From positions 23,837,573 through 23,901,572 of the forward strand of contig NC_088232.1 of assembly GCF_036934945.1 (NCBI RefSeq): DNA of 64,000 bases, written 5' to 3'. The notes under the pieces were generated by a model. That model was not told the origin of the DNA. It did no database searches and worked only from the letters and a program-made list of their open reading frames with translations. A program made the translations under genes and the position numbers. This document shows, piece after piece, positions 1 through 11,656 of this stretch. Every line of letters begins with the position of its first letter. The first letter of the stretch is position 1. This DNA is from Oncorhynchus masou masou. Taxonomy: Eukaryota; Chordata; Actinopteri; Salmoniformes; Salmonidae.

Positions 1-820
1 GGATTGTTCCAGAATGACATTCAATTTACTATCTAGTTTCAGGACATGCACGTCGTATACTATGGGCGAATAGGAAATCCAACCCCCCCACCCCCACCCT
101 CGCGTTTTATTTGCTCCTGCGTTTCCTATAGGAATCAAATGAAAAACATGAGTTGGCTCTGTATAGCCCAACTCTCAATGTGTTTCATTAAAAGAGTATT
201 GATCCAACGTCATGCTGCTTGCTGCTCTGAAATGCCATGATAATCAGAAGAGTTAATACAGCTATCCATTCTCATTGGAGAGAAAAGGTCGGACTCCTAC
301 AGCCTGGCATTTATTTTTCCGACTTGGAAAATGAAACTGTAGAGGGTTTGAACTTGAATTAAAGCATGTTCAAAACCTCAGGTGAATAAGGCAGGCTTAT
401 AGTTGTCTTATACAAATCTTTATTCCAGAGAAATCAGCTCCAGGACGACCAGAGGGATCAGTCTGACCCTCCTCTGGAGCTGCAGAAAAGCCCAGTCCAT
501 CAAACCAATCATTTCCCCCATATATCCTGTACTGTATACACAGTGTGGAATGTACTGTATAGGCAAGGCTACATATGGGGGAACTACCTGATATATCTCA
601 ATGGGAACGAAGCAAAACAAAATGACCAATGAAGATCAACGTAGTTTACATGTAGGTTAGGTAATACACAGATTGAACGGGTAGCATAGCCTACTACATA
701 CTATAACATGTGATATAAATCATTCTCTTTCAATTTTCCTTAAAAATATTTTCAAGAGAGCAACATGAAAAGTACACAAACATACAAAGTATTCTACCCA
801 GAGGTGAGACCGAGATGATT
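1..820. other. Non-coding, apparently single-copy DNA (inferred intron)
   Basis: No convincing gene is seen on either strand. Open frames are short (up to about 70 codons), overlap each other and resemble no family known to me. A short C-rich run lies near 80-107. By position this would be the far downstream part of the intron following the PAS exon at 18918-19007, if that assignment holds. Confidence 0.5.
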
Positions 821-822
821 TA

Positions 823-1224
823 CTTTGGAGGTAGTTTTGTTATTACGATATTGCCTCATCACTGCAACTCCCCAACGGGCTCAGGAGGCAAAGGTCGAGT
901 CATGCATCCTCCGAAACATGACCCGTCAAACTGCGCTTCATATAACCCACATGCTTAACACAGAAGCAAGCTGCACCAACGTGTCAGAGGAAACACCGTT
1001 CAACTGACGACTGAAGTCAGCTTACAGGTGTCCAGCCCGCCACAAGGAGTCGCGATAAGCCAAGTAAAGCCCCCCAGCCAAACCCAGACAACACCGGGCC
1101 AATTGTGCACCCACCTATGGGACTCGCGGTCACGGCCGGTAATGACACTGGGATCGAACCCCAGGCTGTAGTGATGCCACCATGCTGCGATGCAGTGCCT
1201 TAGACCACTCTGGAGACCGTTTTT
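823..1224 (-). mobile_element. Long-type salmonid tRNA-derived SINE, full-length or nearly so
   Basis: Read on the minus strand, the element begins near 1224 with a tRNA-like head. The A-box region reads GTGGTCTAAGGCACTGCATC and the B-box reads GGTTCGATCCC (around 1150-1165). The body follows with CCCATAGGTGGGTGCACAAT, and the 3' part contains GTTTCGGAGGATGCATGACT. The head and body match the ~400-bp salmonid SINE family also seen at 26031-26556. Such elements are transcribed by RNA polymerase III and mobilised by a partner LINE. It is diverged from the other copy, so it is an old insertion. The family is recognised from memory; the exact subfamily name is not assigned. Confidence 0.85.
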
Positions 1225-1698
1225 CTATAGTATCTTAACTGTTACAAAACTAACGCTCAGTGCCACACGACTGCTAACTATTCATCAAGGTGTCGCCCGC
1301 CATTCTATTTGAAGATCGTCAAGAACTTGTTGACTGAATAACCAATGTAGTAACAGTGAAAAAGGTTCATTTAATCATCTCAGATTCCAAATTCCTACTT
1401 TGAGTGGTGGGTCACATTGTATTGGACGTCCAACGTTGGAGGACAAGTCAAGGAGAAATGACTAAAGCATTACTTTAGCCATCTGCTCTGAAATATGGGC
1501 TGCTTCTGGTCCACTAGACCAGACCGTGATGCTTGCCACATCCACTACTGACGAGCCTCCAACAGCAACAACAACAGAGAGTAGTCACCACCATAAGCAT
1601 AAGAGAGTTGCCAGCGGGACATAACACTTCCTATGAACACCCTATTCATAATGCCTTGTAAGCAAATGTATAACGCCGTACAAGCAAAGTGTTACCTA
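1225..1698. other. Non-coding, apparently single-copy DNA
   Basis: Spacer between the SINE and the 15-bp minisatellite. No open frame of interest, RNA gene or repeat is visible. Confidence 0.5.
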
Positions 1699-1699
1699 A

Positions 1700-2285
1700 C
1701 AGGCTAGCATCAGACAGGCTATCACCAGACAGGCTAGCATCAGACAGGCTAGCATCAGACAGGCTAGCATCAGACAGGCTATCACCAGACAGGCTAGCAT
1801 CAGACAGGCTAGCATCAGACAGGCTATCACCAGACAGGCTAGCATCAGACAGGCTATCACCAGACAGGCTAGCATCAGACAGGCTAGCACCAGACAGGCT
1901 ATCACCAGACAGGCTAGCATCAGACAGGCTAGCATCAGACAGGCTATCACCAGACAGGCTAGCATCAGACAGGCTAGCATCAGACAGGCTATCACCAGAC
2001 AGGCTAGCATCAGACAGGCTATCACCAGACAGGCTAGCATCAGACAGGCTAGCATCAGACAGGCTATCACCAGACAGGCTAGCATCAGACAGGCTAGCAT
2101 CAGACAGGCTAGCACCAGACAGGCTAGCATCAGACAGGCTAGCACCAGACAGGCTAGCATCAGACAGGCTAACACCAGACAGGCTAGCATCAGACAGGCT
2201 AGCACCAGACAGGCTAGCATCAGACAGGCTAACACCAGACAGGCTAGCATCAGACAGGCTAACACCAGACAGGCTAGCACCAGAT
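1700..2285. repeat. 15-bp minisatellite, about 39 units
   Basis: The unit is CAGACAGGCTAGCAT with four variants at the 3' end of the unit: AGCAT (A), ATCAC (B), AGCAC (C) and AACAC (D). There are no length changes, so every unit is exactly 15 bp. Both strands therefore stay open as five-residue peptide repeats (RLASD/RLSPD on plus). Variants are not random along the array. The left two thirds mix A and B, whereas the right third is a run of A-C and A-D dimers. This suggests two separate expansion episodes. Not a protein gene. Confidence 0.97.
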
Positions 2286-3288
2286 GACAGATTTCCATCT
2301 AGTGATTCAATAGCTGATGTTGACTTGTTCTATTTCTCCAGAGTACTGCATATGGTGAATAACATAGTCTGGCTCGAACACTAGCCCATCATTCATCATA
2401 GTAATCTCCTATCAGCACGGTGTCTGCTGTGGGGGCTAAACGTTGGGAGAATTCTCCTCTCTTCTGTTCTACGGTGGAGGAAACGAACCCCAGCAGTGGT
2501 CACATCCAGTTAGAGTGACATTGTGGAGCCAGCTGCTTAGGCCTTCCAAAATGACACCTATTTGCACTTAAATGAGGGGATTTAAGTGCTGCTACACCAT
2601 TACCACTTTGTCATATGTGATTTCATGTCTTTATCCAGCATTATGGAGGATGGAATGAGCTGTCCTTCGAGGAGTGAGGAATGTTCTGCTCTGCTCTGCT
2701 CCTCTCACTCGATATTCTAGATAGAGCCTTTCATAGTTGTTTTTCTCCTCCTCCATTGGGGGATTTTGCCGACATGCATCATACCGCAGCTCGGCTGTCT
2801 CCGAGGGTTAGGGGTAAAAAATGGACATGGCAATCATTACGCTGGTGAAGGACATCTGTTTCCCCCTTAAATTGTTGTCCTGATGGGGGGTCCAGGTCCA
2901 GGGATGTAGTAATGGGAAGAGAAAAAACTAGATAGGATATGGTGCTGTTGGTTGGTTGGTATGGCTAGAAGGGTAATGCACCATTAGAATCCTCTTACAA
3001 GGGGTTTAAAGTGAATTGAATCTGCAGAAAATGCATTTACGTACAATCATCTCCAACCAGATAACATTCACAGTCTAGTCTTGCATAGTACTGACTCTCA
3101 TCTGTTAGCATTTTCTCTTTGCTTCGAACTTGTAAAAGTCAAAGTACATGGAGGACATGTACGGAGTAGTGTTGTGTGGTGGATGATGTAGCTTGGCTGC
3201 CTGTCCATTCACCTGCATTAAGCCTGATGAATAGACTAGGATTTATATCCCTGTATGGTTCACAGGCAAATACCGGCCTCAGCATCCC
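2286..3288. other. Non-coding DNA, possible conserved element near 2540-2660
   Basis: No exon or transposon is recognised. The stretch 2540-2660 has balanced composition with motifs such as TTTGCACTTAAATGAG and looks less repeat-like than its surroundings. That is only a weak hint of constraint. Confidence 0.35.
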
Positions 3289-3292
3289 TCTT

Positions 3293-3328
<36 letters not shown>

Positions 3329-3440
3329 GTTCTCTTTCTCTTTGTCATTCTCTCTCTTTCTCTCAGCATCTCTCTCATCGCTCTCTCCCTTTCCCTCACC
3401 CCTCTCTCTATCTCAATTTCTCTCTCTCTCTCTCTCTCTT
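3289..3440. repeat. (CT)n microsatellite, interrupted
   Basis: About 150 bp of CT dinucleotides with TTT, GTT and CAGCAT interruptions, ending in an uninterrupted CT run at about 3420-3440. Long Ser-Leu open frames here are low-complexity artefacts. Confidence 0.95.
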
Positions 3441-3674
3441 AATATATTCATATGAAAATAGAGCCCAAGGATGAACCAGAGATATCAGCAGCCAGTGAAC
3501 CTAAAAAACAAAGCTGCCATGTTGAGAACAGATGAGCGCCAGTCCCCTTCTTCACCTCCTCCTCCTTCCCTGTTTATTTTAAAGGTTTATCTGGCCCAGG
3601 CTGTTTCAGAGCGAGCGAGAGGGGACAACTCTGTCAGTCTTCCTTCCACCTTAACTCTCTCTCTCTCCATATTG

Positions 3675-3960
3675 ATTCATTAGTAATTATCTACTATCGC
3701 CTAGCCACAAGGTCTCTTGTGCTACATTGCAGGTGTTTGCCACGATAATGAATGTATGAAGTTATCATCCTCGTGCACAAAGTGGCGGTGACATTTAGGA
3801 AAATCCTCTAAGCAAATTTCCATTCCGTTATCTCTGTACAGTCGTGTGACAGAGGTAGCTGCACTAAGAGGCATCATTAAGACACAATAATTAGCCCTCA
3901 TTTATAAAGCGCATGTAAATAAATCCAGATAATTATTGTCATATTATTCATGGAGAATAA
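3675..3960. promoter_or_regulatory. Candidate conserved non-coding element (enhancer-like)
   Basis: AT-rich but complex sequence with several homeodomain-type cores: AGTAATTATC near 3684, ATAATTAGCCC near 3888, and GATAATTATTGTC near 3929. No repeat or coding signature. Genes for developmental regulators such as NPAS3 are known to sit in fields of conserved enhancers, which is why this interval is flagged. Function is inferred from composition and motifs only; no alignment was possible. Confidence 0.25.
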
Positions 3961-6145
3961 ACTATATGTGCATTTGGGACAACAATTAGGACTGTGTGTA
4001 CTGTGTCCACATATTCTCTCTTGGCTGTGACAGAGACAGTTGAGACAGTCTTTCTCACAGGGTTCTCACACCAATTCCTCTGACAGAGTTGACTGGTACA
4101 AGGAGTGAGTCTAACTCTCCAGGTCATTAACAATATATGAATTGGGGTTAATTGGTGATATGTATGTATACAACCTGATCTCCATATTCTCATTTCCAAA
4201 CTTTGGCCTACGGTTAGATCGGACAAAGTTTAGGCCCGTGTCATTGATTCAGGCACAATAGTATCCCCCTCCCTGCCTCCCGTCCTCCCCCCTTTCTCGC
4301 CCTCCCTCCTCCCTTCCTCTTCCACCTCACCTCATGCTCGGAGACGCTTTTATTCTCCAAAGTGAGAAATTGGAATGGGGGTCGCTTACATGGAGAACTG
4401 GTGACTCTTTGCTCTGGCTCTGAGAGGGTCAGGACTCATCTATTATCCTTCACTGGGAAGGTTCCTCCTCCTCATCACAGCTTGTTATATCCTTATATGA
4501 TGGCTTCCCAGGGCCTTATATATGGGGAGATTACAAGCCTGGCTTCTTTCTCTTTCTCTTTCTTTCATCTGGGTGGAAATGTCACATTATGGGTCCACCC
4601 TTGCTTCTGATAAAAGGTTATTACTGAGTTTATGGCCGGTATGGAGCCCTGAAGAAATAGACAGATCCTGCTGGACTTATTAATGAATAACATTTTGTAA
4701 AGTATGCAAAAAAGTAAAGTATTTTGCTAATCTTAGTTGTCGAGTAGAAACGATGATTCCTTGTTTGGCAGAAAGGATAGATGGAGTGATCAAGATAATT
4801 GAAGTGCAGTGAGTTCAATGCGGTTCATCATACCGTATGAGTTCTCATGGAGATGACTGACCCAGTTCCTTTCACTCCAGTATCATCCTCATCGCTAATG
4901 AAATACAACACCTCGCACTGTAATTCCAACCAATAGTTCAAAAAGCTGAAAGGTTCCACATGGGTCATTTCTTCATAATCCCTCTATCCTCCCTCTCTTC
5001 CTCCTCTGCTATGCCAGATGTTTTATGACAGCCTGGCGGTCAATAGCTTGTCCTTAGGCTGGAGAGCAGAGGAGAGGAGAGGTGCTTGGCATTAACTGGC
5101 GTCACCTCTCTCTCCTGAGCTCCCCTCCTGGGGCCTGACATTGGGGTGAAATACGAGCCCTCTCAGAGAGCAGCTCCCCCATTCATTTGTTCCTTGTGCT
5201 GCCTCTACCCGACGCCACCACGTGCCCCACTCCGCTCGCTCTCATTGTACCAGCGGCGCCCGCCCGCCCACCCGCTCCACTGGGCCTCTAATAAAAAAGG
5301 CATCAATTTTCAGCTCTAGTGCCACTCTGATCTCTTTATATGTTCGACATCCAACATTAAATTAGAATGCTGTTGTAAATCCAACTTTAGGAATTTCCAA
5401 TGAGTGCTCTGTGGGTCGCCCCTCTCTTTCACGATGAGACTGCAAGCACGGTTAGTAGCAAATCCTGCAAAAAAAAGGAAGCAAGCGTACAACACGTCCT
5501 GACATTTGTTACGGTTGATTAGAAAGGAGAAGAGTGGGATGGGTCAGACAGTGCTCCAAGACTTCATATTTTATATAGTTTATACATACAATGTGTCTTT
5601 ACAGGCTATCTTTACCTTTAAGAACAATCTAACTATGAAAACATCTAGCAAGCATCTGACATCTTGTAAATTGGCTTCAAATATTCATTCAGTTTGAAAA
5701 CAAAATGATGGCACCAATGTTAATTAGCTCATCAAAATCCCCTCCCCTCCAAATAAAAGCCAATTGAAGCCTATTTACAGTTAAATAATCCCAAATACTT
5801 TATCTTTCAATTCCAATTCAAACACAGTTGTATTCCCAATCCTGACGCTCCCCACAGATCTCAATCCAGATGAAAGGCTGATGGTGGATGTAAAAAGCCC
5901 ATGCAGCGAGCAGCGAGCTATCGTCAGTCAGTACACTGGAGATGCTATCTGGGTGATCCATCCGCCTTCAAACGTTAATAAGGATTGGAGAGGAGATGTG
6001 AAATCAAATGAGAGCAGCCCTATCAGTCTGGAGATGATCTGAAGGATGGAAATAAATCTGTGCATTGTGGATTATCAAAAGAGCAGTTTGGAGATGATGG
6101 GATAGATAGAGGACTGCTGGAAAGGAGCTCACTGGAGGGCTGTTA
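3961..6145. other. Non-coding, apparently single-copy DNA
   Basis: About 2.2 kb with no recognisable exon. It contains a pyrimidine-rich patch at 4260-4325 and a GC-richer patch at 5210-5285 (CGCCCGCCCGCCCACCCGC region). Open frames of 60-80 codons occur but none resembles a known protein. AT-rich sequence at 5700-5830 with GTTAATTAGC could be regulatory, with little support. Confidence 0.45.
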
Positions 6146-6150
6146 ATGGT

Positions 6151-7988
6151 GCTAGGGCTGAGGCTGAGACTGAGGCTGGGGCTGGGGCTGGGGCTAGGGC
6201 TAGGGCTGGGGCTGGGGCTGGGGCTAGGGCTGGGGCTGAGGCTGAGGCTGGGGCTGGGGCTGGGGCTAGGGCTAGGGCTGGGGCTGGGGCTGGGGCTGGG
6301 GCTAGGGCTGGGGCTGGGGCTAGGGCTGGGGCTGGGGCAGGGGCTGGGGCTAGGGCTGGGGCTAGGGCTGGGGCTGGGGCTGGGGCTGGGGCTAGGGCTG
6401 GGGCTGGGGCTAGGGCTGGGGCTGGGGCTAGGGCTGGGGCTGGGGCTGGGGCTGGGGCTGGGGCTGGGGCTAGGGCTGGGGCTGGGGCTGGGGCTGGGGC
6501 TAGGGCTAGGGCTGGGGCTAGGGCTGGGGCTGGGGCTAGGGCTGGGGCTAGGGCTGGGGCTGGGGCTGGGGCTGGGGCTAGGGCTGGGGCTAGGGCTGAG
6601 GCTGGGGCTGGGGCTAGGGCTACGGCTAGGGCTGGGGCTGGGGCTAGGGCTGGGGCTGGGGCTAGGGCTGGGGCTGGGGCTGAGGCTGAGACTGGGGCTG
6701 GGGCTACGGCTGGGGCTGGGGCTACGGCTGGGGCTGGGGCTAGGGCTGGGGCTGGGGCTGGGGCTGGGGCTGGGGCTAGGGCTGGGGCTGGGGCTGGGGC
6801 TGGGGCTGGGGCTGGGGCTACGGCTGGGGCTGGGGCTACGGCTGGGGCTGGGGCTAGGGCTGGGGCTGGGGCTAGGGCTGGGGCTGGGGCTGGGGCTGAG
6901 GCTGAGGCTGGGGCTGGGGCTACGGCTGGGGCTGGGGCTACGGCTGGGGCTGGGGCTGGGGCTGGGGCTAGGGCTGGGGCTGGGGCTAGGGCTGGGGCTG
7001 GGGCTGAGACTGAGGCTGGGGCTGGGGCTGAGACTGGGGCTGGGGCTAGGGCTGGGGCTGGGGCTGGGGCTGGGGCTGAGGCTGAGACTGAGGCTGGGGC
7101 TGGGGCTGAGACTGGGGCTGGGGCTACGGCTGGGGCTGGGGCTACGGCTGGGGCTGGGGCTAGGGCTGGGGCTGGGGCTGGGGCTGGGGCTGGGGCTGGG
7201 GCTGGGGCTGGGGCTGAGGCTGAGGCTGGGGCTGGGGCTACGGCTGGGGCTGGGGCTACGGCTGGGGCTGGGGCTGGGGCTAGGGCTGGGGCTGGGGCTA
7301 GGGCTGGGGCTGGGGCTGGGGCTGGGGCTAGGGCTGGGGCTGGGGCTGGGGCTAGGGCTGGGGCTGGGGCTGGGGCTACGGCTGGGGCTGGGGCTGGGGC
7401 TAGGGCTGGGGCTGGGGCTAGGGCTGGGGCTGGGGCTAGGGCTGGGGCTGGGGCTGGGGCTAGGGCTGGGGCTAGGGCTGGGGCTGGGGCTGGGGCTAGG
7501 GCTGGGGCTGGGGCTAGGGCTGGGGCTAGGGCTGGGGCTGGGGCTGGGGCTGGGGCTGGGGCTAGGGCTGGGGCTGGGGCTGGGGCTGGGGCTAGGGCTG
7601 AGACTGGGGCTGGGGCTAGGGCTGGGGCTGAGGCTAGGGCTGAGACTGGGGCTGGGGCTAGGGCTGGGGCTGGGGCTGGGGCTGGGGCTAGGGCTGGGGC
7701 TGGGGCTGGGTCTGGGGCTAGGGCTGGGGCTAGGGCTGGGGCTAGGGCTGGGGCTGGGGCTAGGGCTGGGGCTAGGGCTGGGGCTAGGGCTGGGGCTGGG
7801 GCTAGGGCTGAGGCTGGGGCTAGGGCTGGGGCTGGGGCTAGGGCTGGGGCTGGGGCTAGGGCTGGGGCTAGGGCTGGGGCTATGGCTGGGGCTGGGGCTA
7901 GGGCTGGGGCTAGGGCTGGGGCTAGGGCTGGGGCTATGGCTGGGGCTGGGGCTAGGGCTGGGGCTAGGGCTGGGGCTATGGTTGGGGT
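6151..7988. repeat. GGGGCT hexanucleotide array, about 305 units (1.84 kb)
   Basis: The plus strand is an almost pure six-base tandem repeat. The dominant unit is GGGGCT with recurring variants AGGGCT, GAGGCT, GAGACT, ACGGCT and, near the right end, ATGGCT. Variant pairs such as ACGGCT-GGGGCT-GGGGCT-ACGGCT recur at about 6711, 6828, 6922, 7129 and 7248, showing block-wise expansion. Unit length is a multiple of three, so both strands stay open for over 600 codons as Gly-Leu or Ala-Pro dipeptide repeats; these are not genes. The G-rich strand has four-G runs every six bases and should form G-quadruplexes. In the inferred minus-strand transcript the repeat would read AGCCCC. Confidence 0.98.
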
Positions 7989-8075
7989 TTTCGGGGGATA
8001 ATCATCACTTTCACACCAAAGGGCCATGATAGTGCAAAGTAAAATAAGTGAAAATCCTGTGCACAGCAGTGTGTT

Positions 8076-8466
8076 TCTCTCTCTCTTTTCTCTCGCACTT
8101 CACTCTCTCTTCTCTCTATTCTCCACTCTCTCTTATTTCTCTCTTCTCTCTATTCCTTCTCTATTCCTTCTCTCTATTCTCTCTTCTCTTGCACTTCACT
8201 CTCTCTTATTTCTCTATTCTCTCTTCTCTCACTCTTCACTCTCTCTTCTCTCTATTCCTTCTCTCTATTCTCTCTTCTCTTGCACTTCACTCTCTCCTCT
8301 TTCTCTTCTCTCTATTCCTTCTCTCTATTCCTTCTATCTATTCCTTCTCTCTGTTCCTTCTATCTATTCCTTCTCTCTATTTCTTCTCTTTTCTCTCTTC
8401 ACTCTCTCTTCTCTCTATTCCTTCTCTCTCTTCTCTCGCTCTTCTCTTCTCTCTCCTCTCTCTCCT
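8076..8466. repeat. Pyrimidine-rich complex repeat (CTCTCTTCTCTCTATTC type)
   Basis: About 390 bp made almost only of C and T with punctuating A. Blocks such as TTGCACTTCACTCTCTC (8189, 8279; variant forms at 8093 and 8228) and TCTCTCTATTCCTTCTCTC recur, so it is a degenerate tandem repeat with units of tens of bases and not a simple dinucleotide run. Overlapping Ser/Leu-rich open frames are artefacts. Confidence 0.9.
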
Positions 8467-8486
8467 GTGGTAGCACATTTAGTGTA

Positions 8487-8545
8487 CATTTACATTTACA
8501 TTTAAGTCATTTAGCAGACGCTCTTATCCAGAGCGACTTACAAGT
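8487..8545. repeat. Teleost interspersed motif (fragment)
   Basis: Contains TAAGTCATTTAGCAGACGCT followed by CTTATCCAGAGCGACTTACA, a motif found at very high copy in teleost genomes as part of several interspersed elements. Here it is a fragment directly before the tail of the next SINE. Recognition is from memory. Confidence 0.75.
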
Positions 8546-8549
8546 TAAT

Positions 8550-8757
8550 TTTTACCTTTTTTTTTTTTTTTTTATTTAACCAGGCAAGTCAGTTAAGAAC
8601 ACATTCTTATTCTTCAATGACGGCCTGGGAACAGTGGGTTAACTGCCTGTTCAGGGGCAGAACGACAGATTTGTACCTTGTCGGCTCGGGGGTTTGAACT
8701 CACAACCTTCCGGTTGCTAGTCCAACGCTCTAACCACTAGGCTACCCTGCCGCCCCA
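8550..8757 (-). mobile_element. Short salmonid tRNA-derived SINE
   Basis: On the minus strand the element starts near 8757 with a tRNA-like head: an A-box-like GTAGCCTAGTGGTTAGAGCG and a B-box-like GGTTGTGAGTTCAAACC (about 8690-8710). It ends with GTTCTTAACTGACTTGCC, TGGTTAAATAA and a long A-tail, seen as the T-run at 8560-8575 on plus. The tail matches that of the SINE at 16613-16830, consistent with different SINE families borrowing one LINE 3' end. Non-coding, RNA polymerase III type. Confidence 0.9.
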
Positions 8758-9143
8758 ACATCACACAGAGTATGCTAAAATGTGGCCTGATGTTGTGTGG
8801 CTAGCCAAACACAAAGTGAAACCAATGATGTTACAAACTCTGGAACAAGTTATACCAATACCACTTATGACAACAGGAACCTTGGCCAAGTGCTAGCTAC
8901 GGTTCTCAGATAAAAAACAACAACTACACTTTCACTCGCAAACAACTTTGTGTGACTATACTGTTTGTATTATAGGTTGGCGTGGATGAAAACCTGCCAA
9001 TACTACTATACCTACTGTATATGCTAGAATATATGTAGCATATATAAGATTACTTAGTTTTAGAAAATATTTTGTTTTTGTAAAATTCTTTCAAGCTTCT
9101 TGGTGGTCAGAAAGCATAGAGCACAAGTCCATTAACCATGGGT
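8758..9143. other. Non-coding, apparently single-copy DNA
   Basis: AT-rich spacer with no recognised feature. Confidence 0.5.
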
Positions 9144-9258
9144 GCATCCCAAATGGCACCCTATTCCCTACATAATGCACTACTACTTGACCAGGGCCCA
9201 TAGAGCTCTGGTCAAACAGTAGTGCTCTATATAGGGAATAGGGTGTCATTTGGGATGC
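9144..9258. mobile_element. Palindromic MITE-like element (salmonid type), copy 1
   Basis: The left arm GCATCCCAAATGGCACCCTA is answered by a right arm ending TAGGGTGTCATTTGGGATGC, so the arms are inverted repeats. The middle reads GCACTACTACTTGACCAGG and is itself partly palindromic. This is a common short non-autonomous element in salmonids. It has no coding capacity and could fold as a long hairpin. Confidence 0.85.
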
Positions 9259-11500
9259 AGCTTTAGAGTTGGCTCTAGCGCCAGCGCAGGGTGGCACAGG
9301 GAAGTGCTAGAGAATGTTTAGAGACCAGCTCAAACATTTCACTGACAGGTGCGTTAAATCCCGTGTTTAGACTGATGCTGCTGTGGCCTGGCTGGCTGGC
9401 TATAGTGAGTGACTAACCTATGGGATGAATAGATCCAAAGCCCCATCATGTTTTCGTCACTGTGTTACAGCACCATTGACAAAGCAATACCTCACATGTG
9501 TGGTAATAGCTACCAAAACCTAGAAAGAAACAACATGTAAAGGACAAAATCAATCAAGAACATACTGGATGTTGAAAAGGGAAAAAACCTACCCCACTTG
9601 TTGACCTTGACAATCCACCATCAAAGCACCGAAATCTTTTGAAAAACAACAACTATTTCCCTGTCCAACTGAGCAGTAGCGCCTGTCTGCTATCTCTTGT
9701 CTGATATTGAGTTGATATACCCAATTTATGACTACAGAATTGACAAGGGCAGAACAATCCATTGTGCATACATCTGCAGAATAATTTATAATTAATCCAA
9801 TTACTAACAAAACCTCGTTGACTTTCAGATTTTCAGATTCTTGCCCCCCCCCCCCACACACACACACACTCACACACCTCTCTCTCTGTTTCTTGGCTCA
9901 ATATCAAGATGGAGAGTGTGGAAACTTGTCCTCCCCGAAGGATGGCGCCCTCTGAAACCTTGACATGCACAAAGACAGGCGCAGACAGAGTTGCCCTGCC
10001 GTGGACGATAAGGTCACCCCTGGGATTGGCCAGATTATCTCTGTCAAGCACTTGGACAGAGCACAGTCAAATGATGCATCATGCAGTCATTTTCAGGGGA
10101 AAAAAATCAATTTCTTCACCAGGTCGCTATTTGCTTTTCAAAGTGCCCTTGTAGTGTTTGGCTCTGAGCATTTATCAATTTAAATGTTGTGAATTGATAC
10201 TGTTTTCTGTTGCTGGGCCTTGTAGGGAACATTGAATCATGTCCCCTCCTCCTTCCTCTACTCCTGTTCCTCACCATTGTAAATCTTTCTCTCTCTCTCT
10301 TTAATTTTTTTTTTTTTTTACCTCTCCCTAAATCCACTTATCTGTTTGTTGGATTGGAATACATTAGTAGTATTTATTACAGAGACAACATTTTGGCTTC
10401 TCTATCCATTTATTTATTCATCCATTTTCCCCTTTTTATTATATTTTAGAAAGGGTTTTAGCAGTTTGCTTAAATGCTGCAGGTTCCCTTATATTTATAT
10501 TTATGGGCAACGTTATGCTACTATTATAATGCTTGATTTACAACACTTACAAAACATAATTGCCCCTGTCAACATAACCAAATCTCAAAATATCCTAATC
10601 TCACATTTTGCTAGTTAAATGAATCCCAAAGTGGTACAGCGCTGTAATATTTGACGGTGGAGATGGTCGTTTCCTGGCTTTGCGCGACAGTGAATTGGCT
10701 GCCTGATGATGATATTCTGTAGTAGAGCAGATAAAGAACAGGCCCTGGGACTGTCTGGAATGACAGGCTTGTCCTTGTTTTCATTCAGGGCTCACGAGTC
10801 TACAGGGCCAGCAGGTCCACTGAGGTGGCTCAATTAAACGTGACCTTCCCCTGGCCCTGTCTCCTTTACCACCACTAGCAGTTTTCATGCAAATGGCCGC
10901 CCTCTGCTCTGTCACCCACACAACATCATAAATAAAATAATGCTTATTACCCATTTAGTAACATTTTGGATTCATGCCCTGATAGGCTATTTAAAAATAG
11001 AGAGAAGCAAAAAAATCTCCCTCTCATATGCTTAGTGGGGCTTGACGTTATATTTCCCTCAGCGTTTGATGGATAATGGTGTGTCCATTTGTTTTGGATT
11101 CACTACAGAGGTCAATTTAGTGTTGGCTGTGGTTTATGGGGAGTTATAGTAGCAGTTTAATTTCACTTGCACAAACTCCTCACAGTGCAGATTCATAGCT
11201 AAATGAAAATACTATTTGAGAAATGTAACAAATTACAAAATTTGCAGGAATATTTTCAGAGAGAAAATATACAGAACAGTAAATTCAATATAAATATAAG
11301 AAAACCTCGCAGACAGTATTCAAGCTTTTGAAAATCAACCATTCCTTTCTTTCATTGATTGATCCACACAACGCAAACAATGACAAATAAACAGACTAAT
11401 TTAATGATCTAATTTGGTCTGGGCGACAGAGTCAAAAGTCTCCTGTATTCTGTGGAACACTGAGAGAAGGGACTGGGAATATGAGAAGGGTGTGTGTGAA
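9259..11500. other. Non-coding DNA with short simple repeats
   Basis: No exon found. A compound tract at 9844-9890 consists of poly-C, then CA repeats, then CT repeats. A T-run lies at 10306-10319. The stretch 9900-10100 has balanced composition and a minus-strand open frame at 9909-10051 that I could not assign and do not accept as coding. The rest (10620-11490) is AT-rich single-copy-like DNA. Confidence 0.45.
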
Positions 11501-11505
11501 CTGGG

Positions 11506-11571
11506 AGTGTGTGTGTGTGTGTGCGTGTGTGCGTGCGTGTGTGTGTGTGTGTGTGTGTGTGCGTGTGTGTG

Positions 11572-11653
<82 letters not shown>
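11506..11653. repeat. (GT)n microsatellite
   Basis: About 148 bp of GT dinucleotides with scattered GC interruptions in the left half and a pure run of about 70 bp on the right. Cys-Val and His-Thr open frames over it are artefacts. Confidence 0.98.

Positions 11654-11656
<3 letters not shown>

Noticed and set aside
1689..2384. 231-codon plus frame of RLASD/RLSPD repeats and its 200-codon minus partner
   Set aside because: Both follow directly from a 15-bp tandem repeat; openness on both strands is a repeat artefact.
6151..7988. Interstitial telomere repeat
   Set aside because: The unit is GGGGCT/AGGGCT, not TTAGGG; only the G-rich appearance is shared.
6129..8029. Open frames of over 600 codons on both strands (Gly-Leu and Ala-Pro repeats)
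   Set aside because: They exist only because the GGGGCT unit is six bases and lacks stops in every frame used; no gene structure or conserved domain is present.
9833..10051. Minus-strand frame with a plausible mixed amino-acid composition (RATLSAPVFVHVKVSEGAIL)
   Set aside because: No domain recognised, no splice or start logic, and it continues into the CA/CT simple repeat; at best a conserved non-coding stretch.
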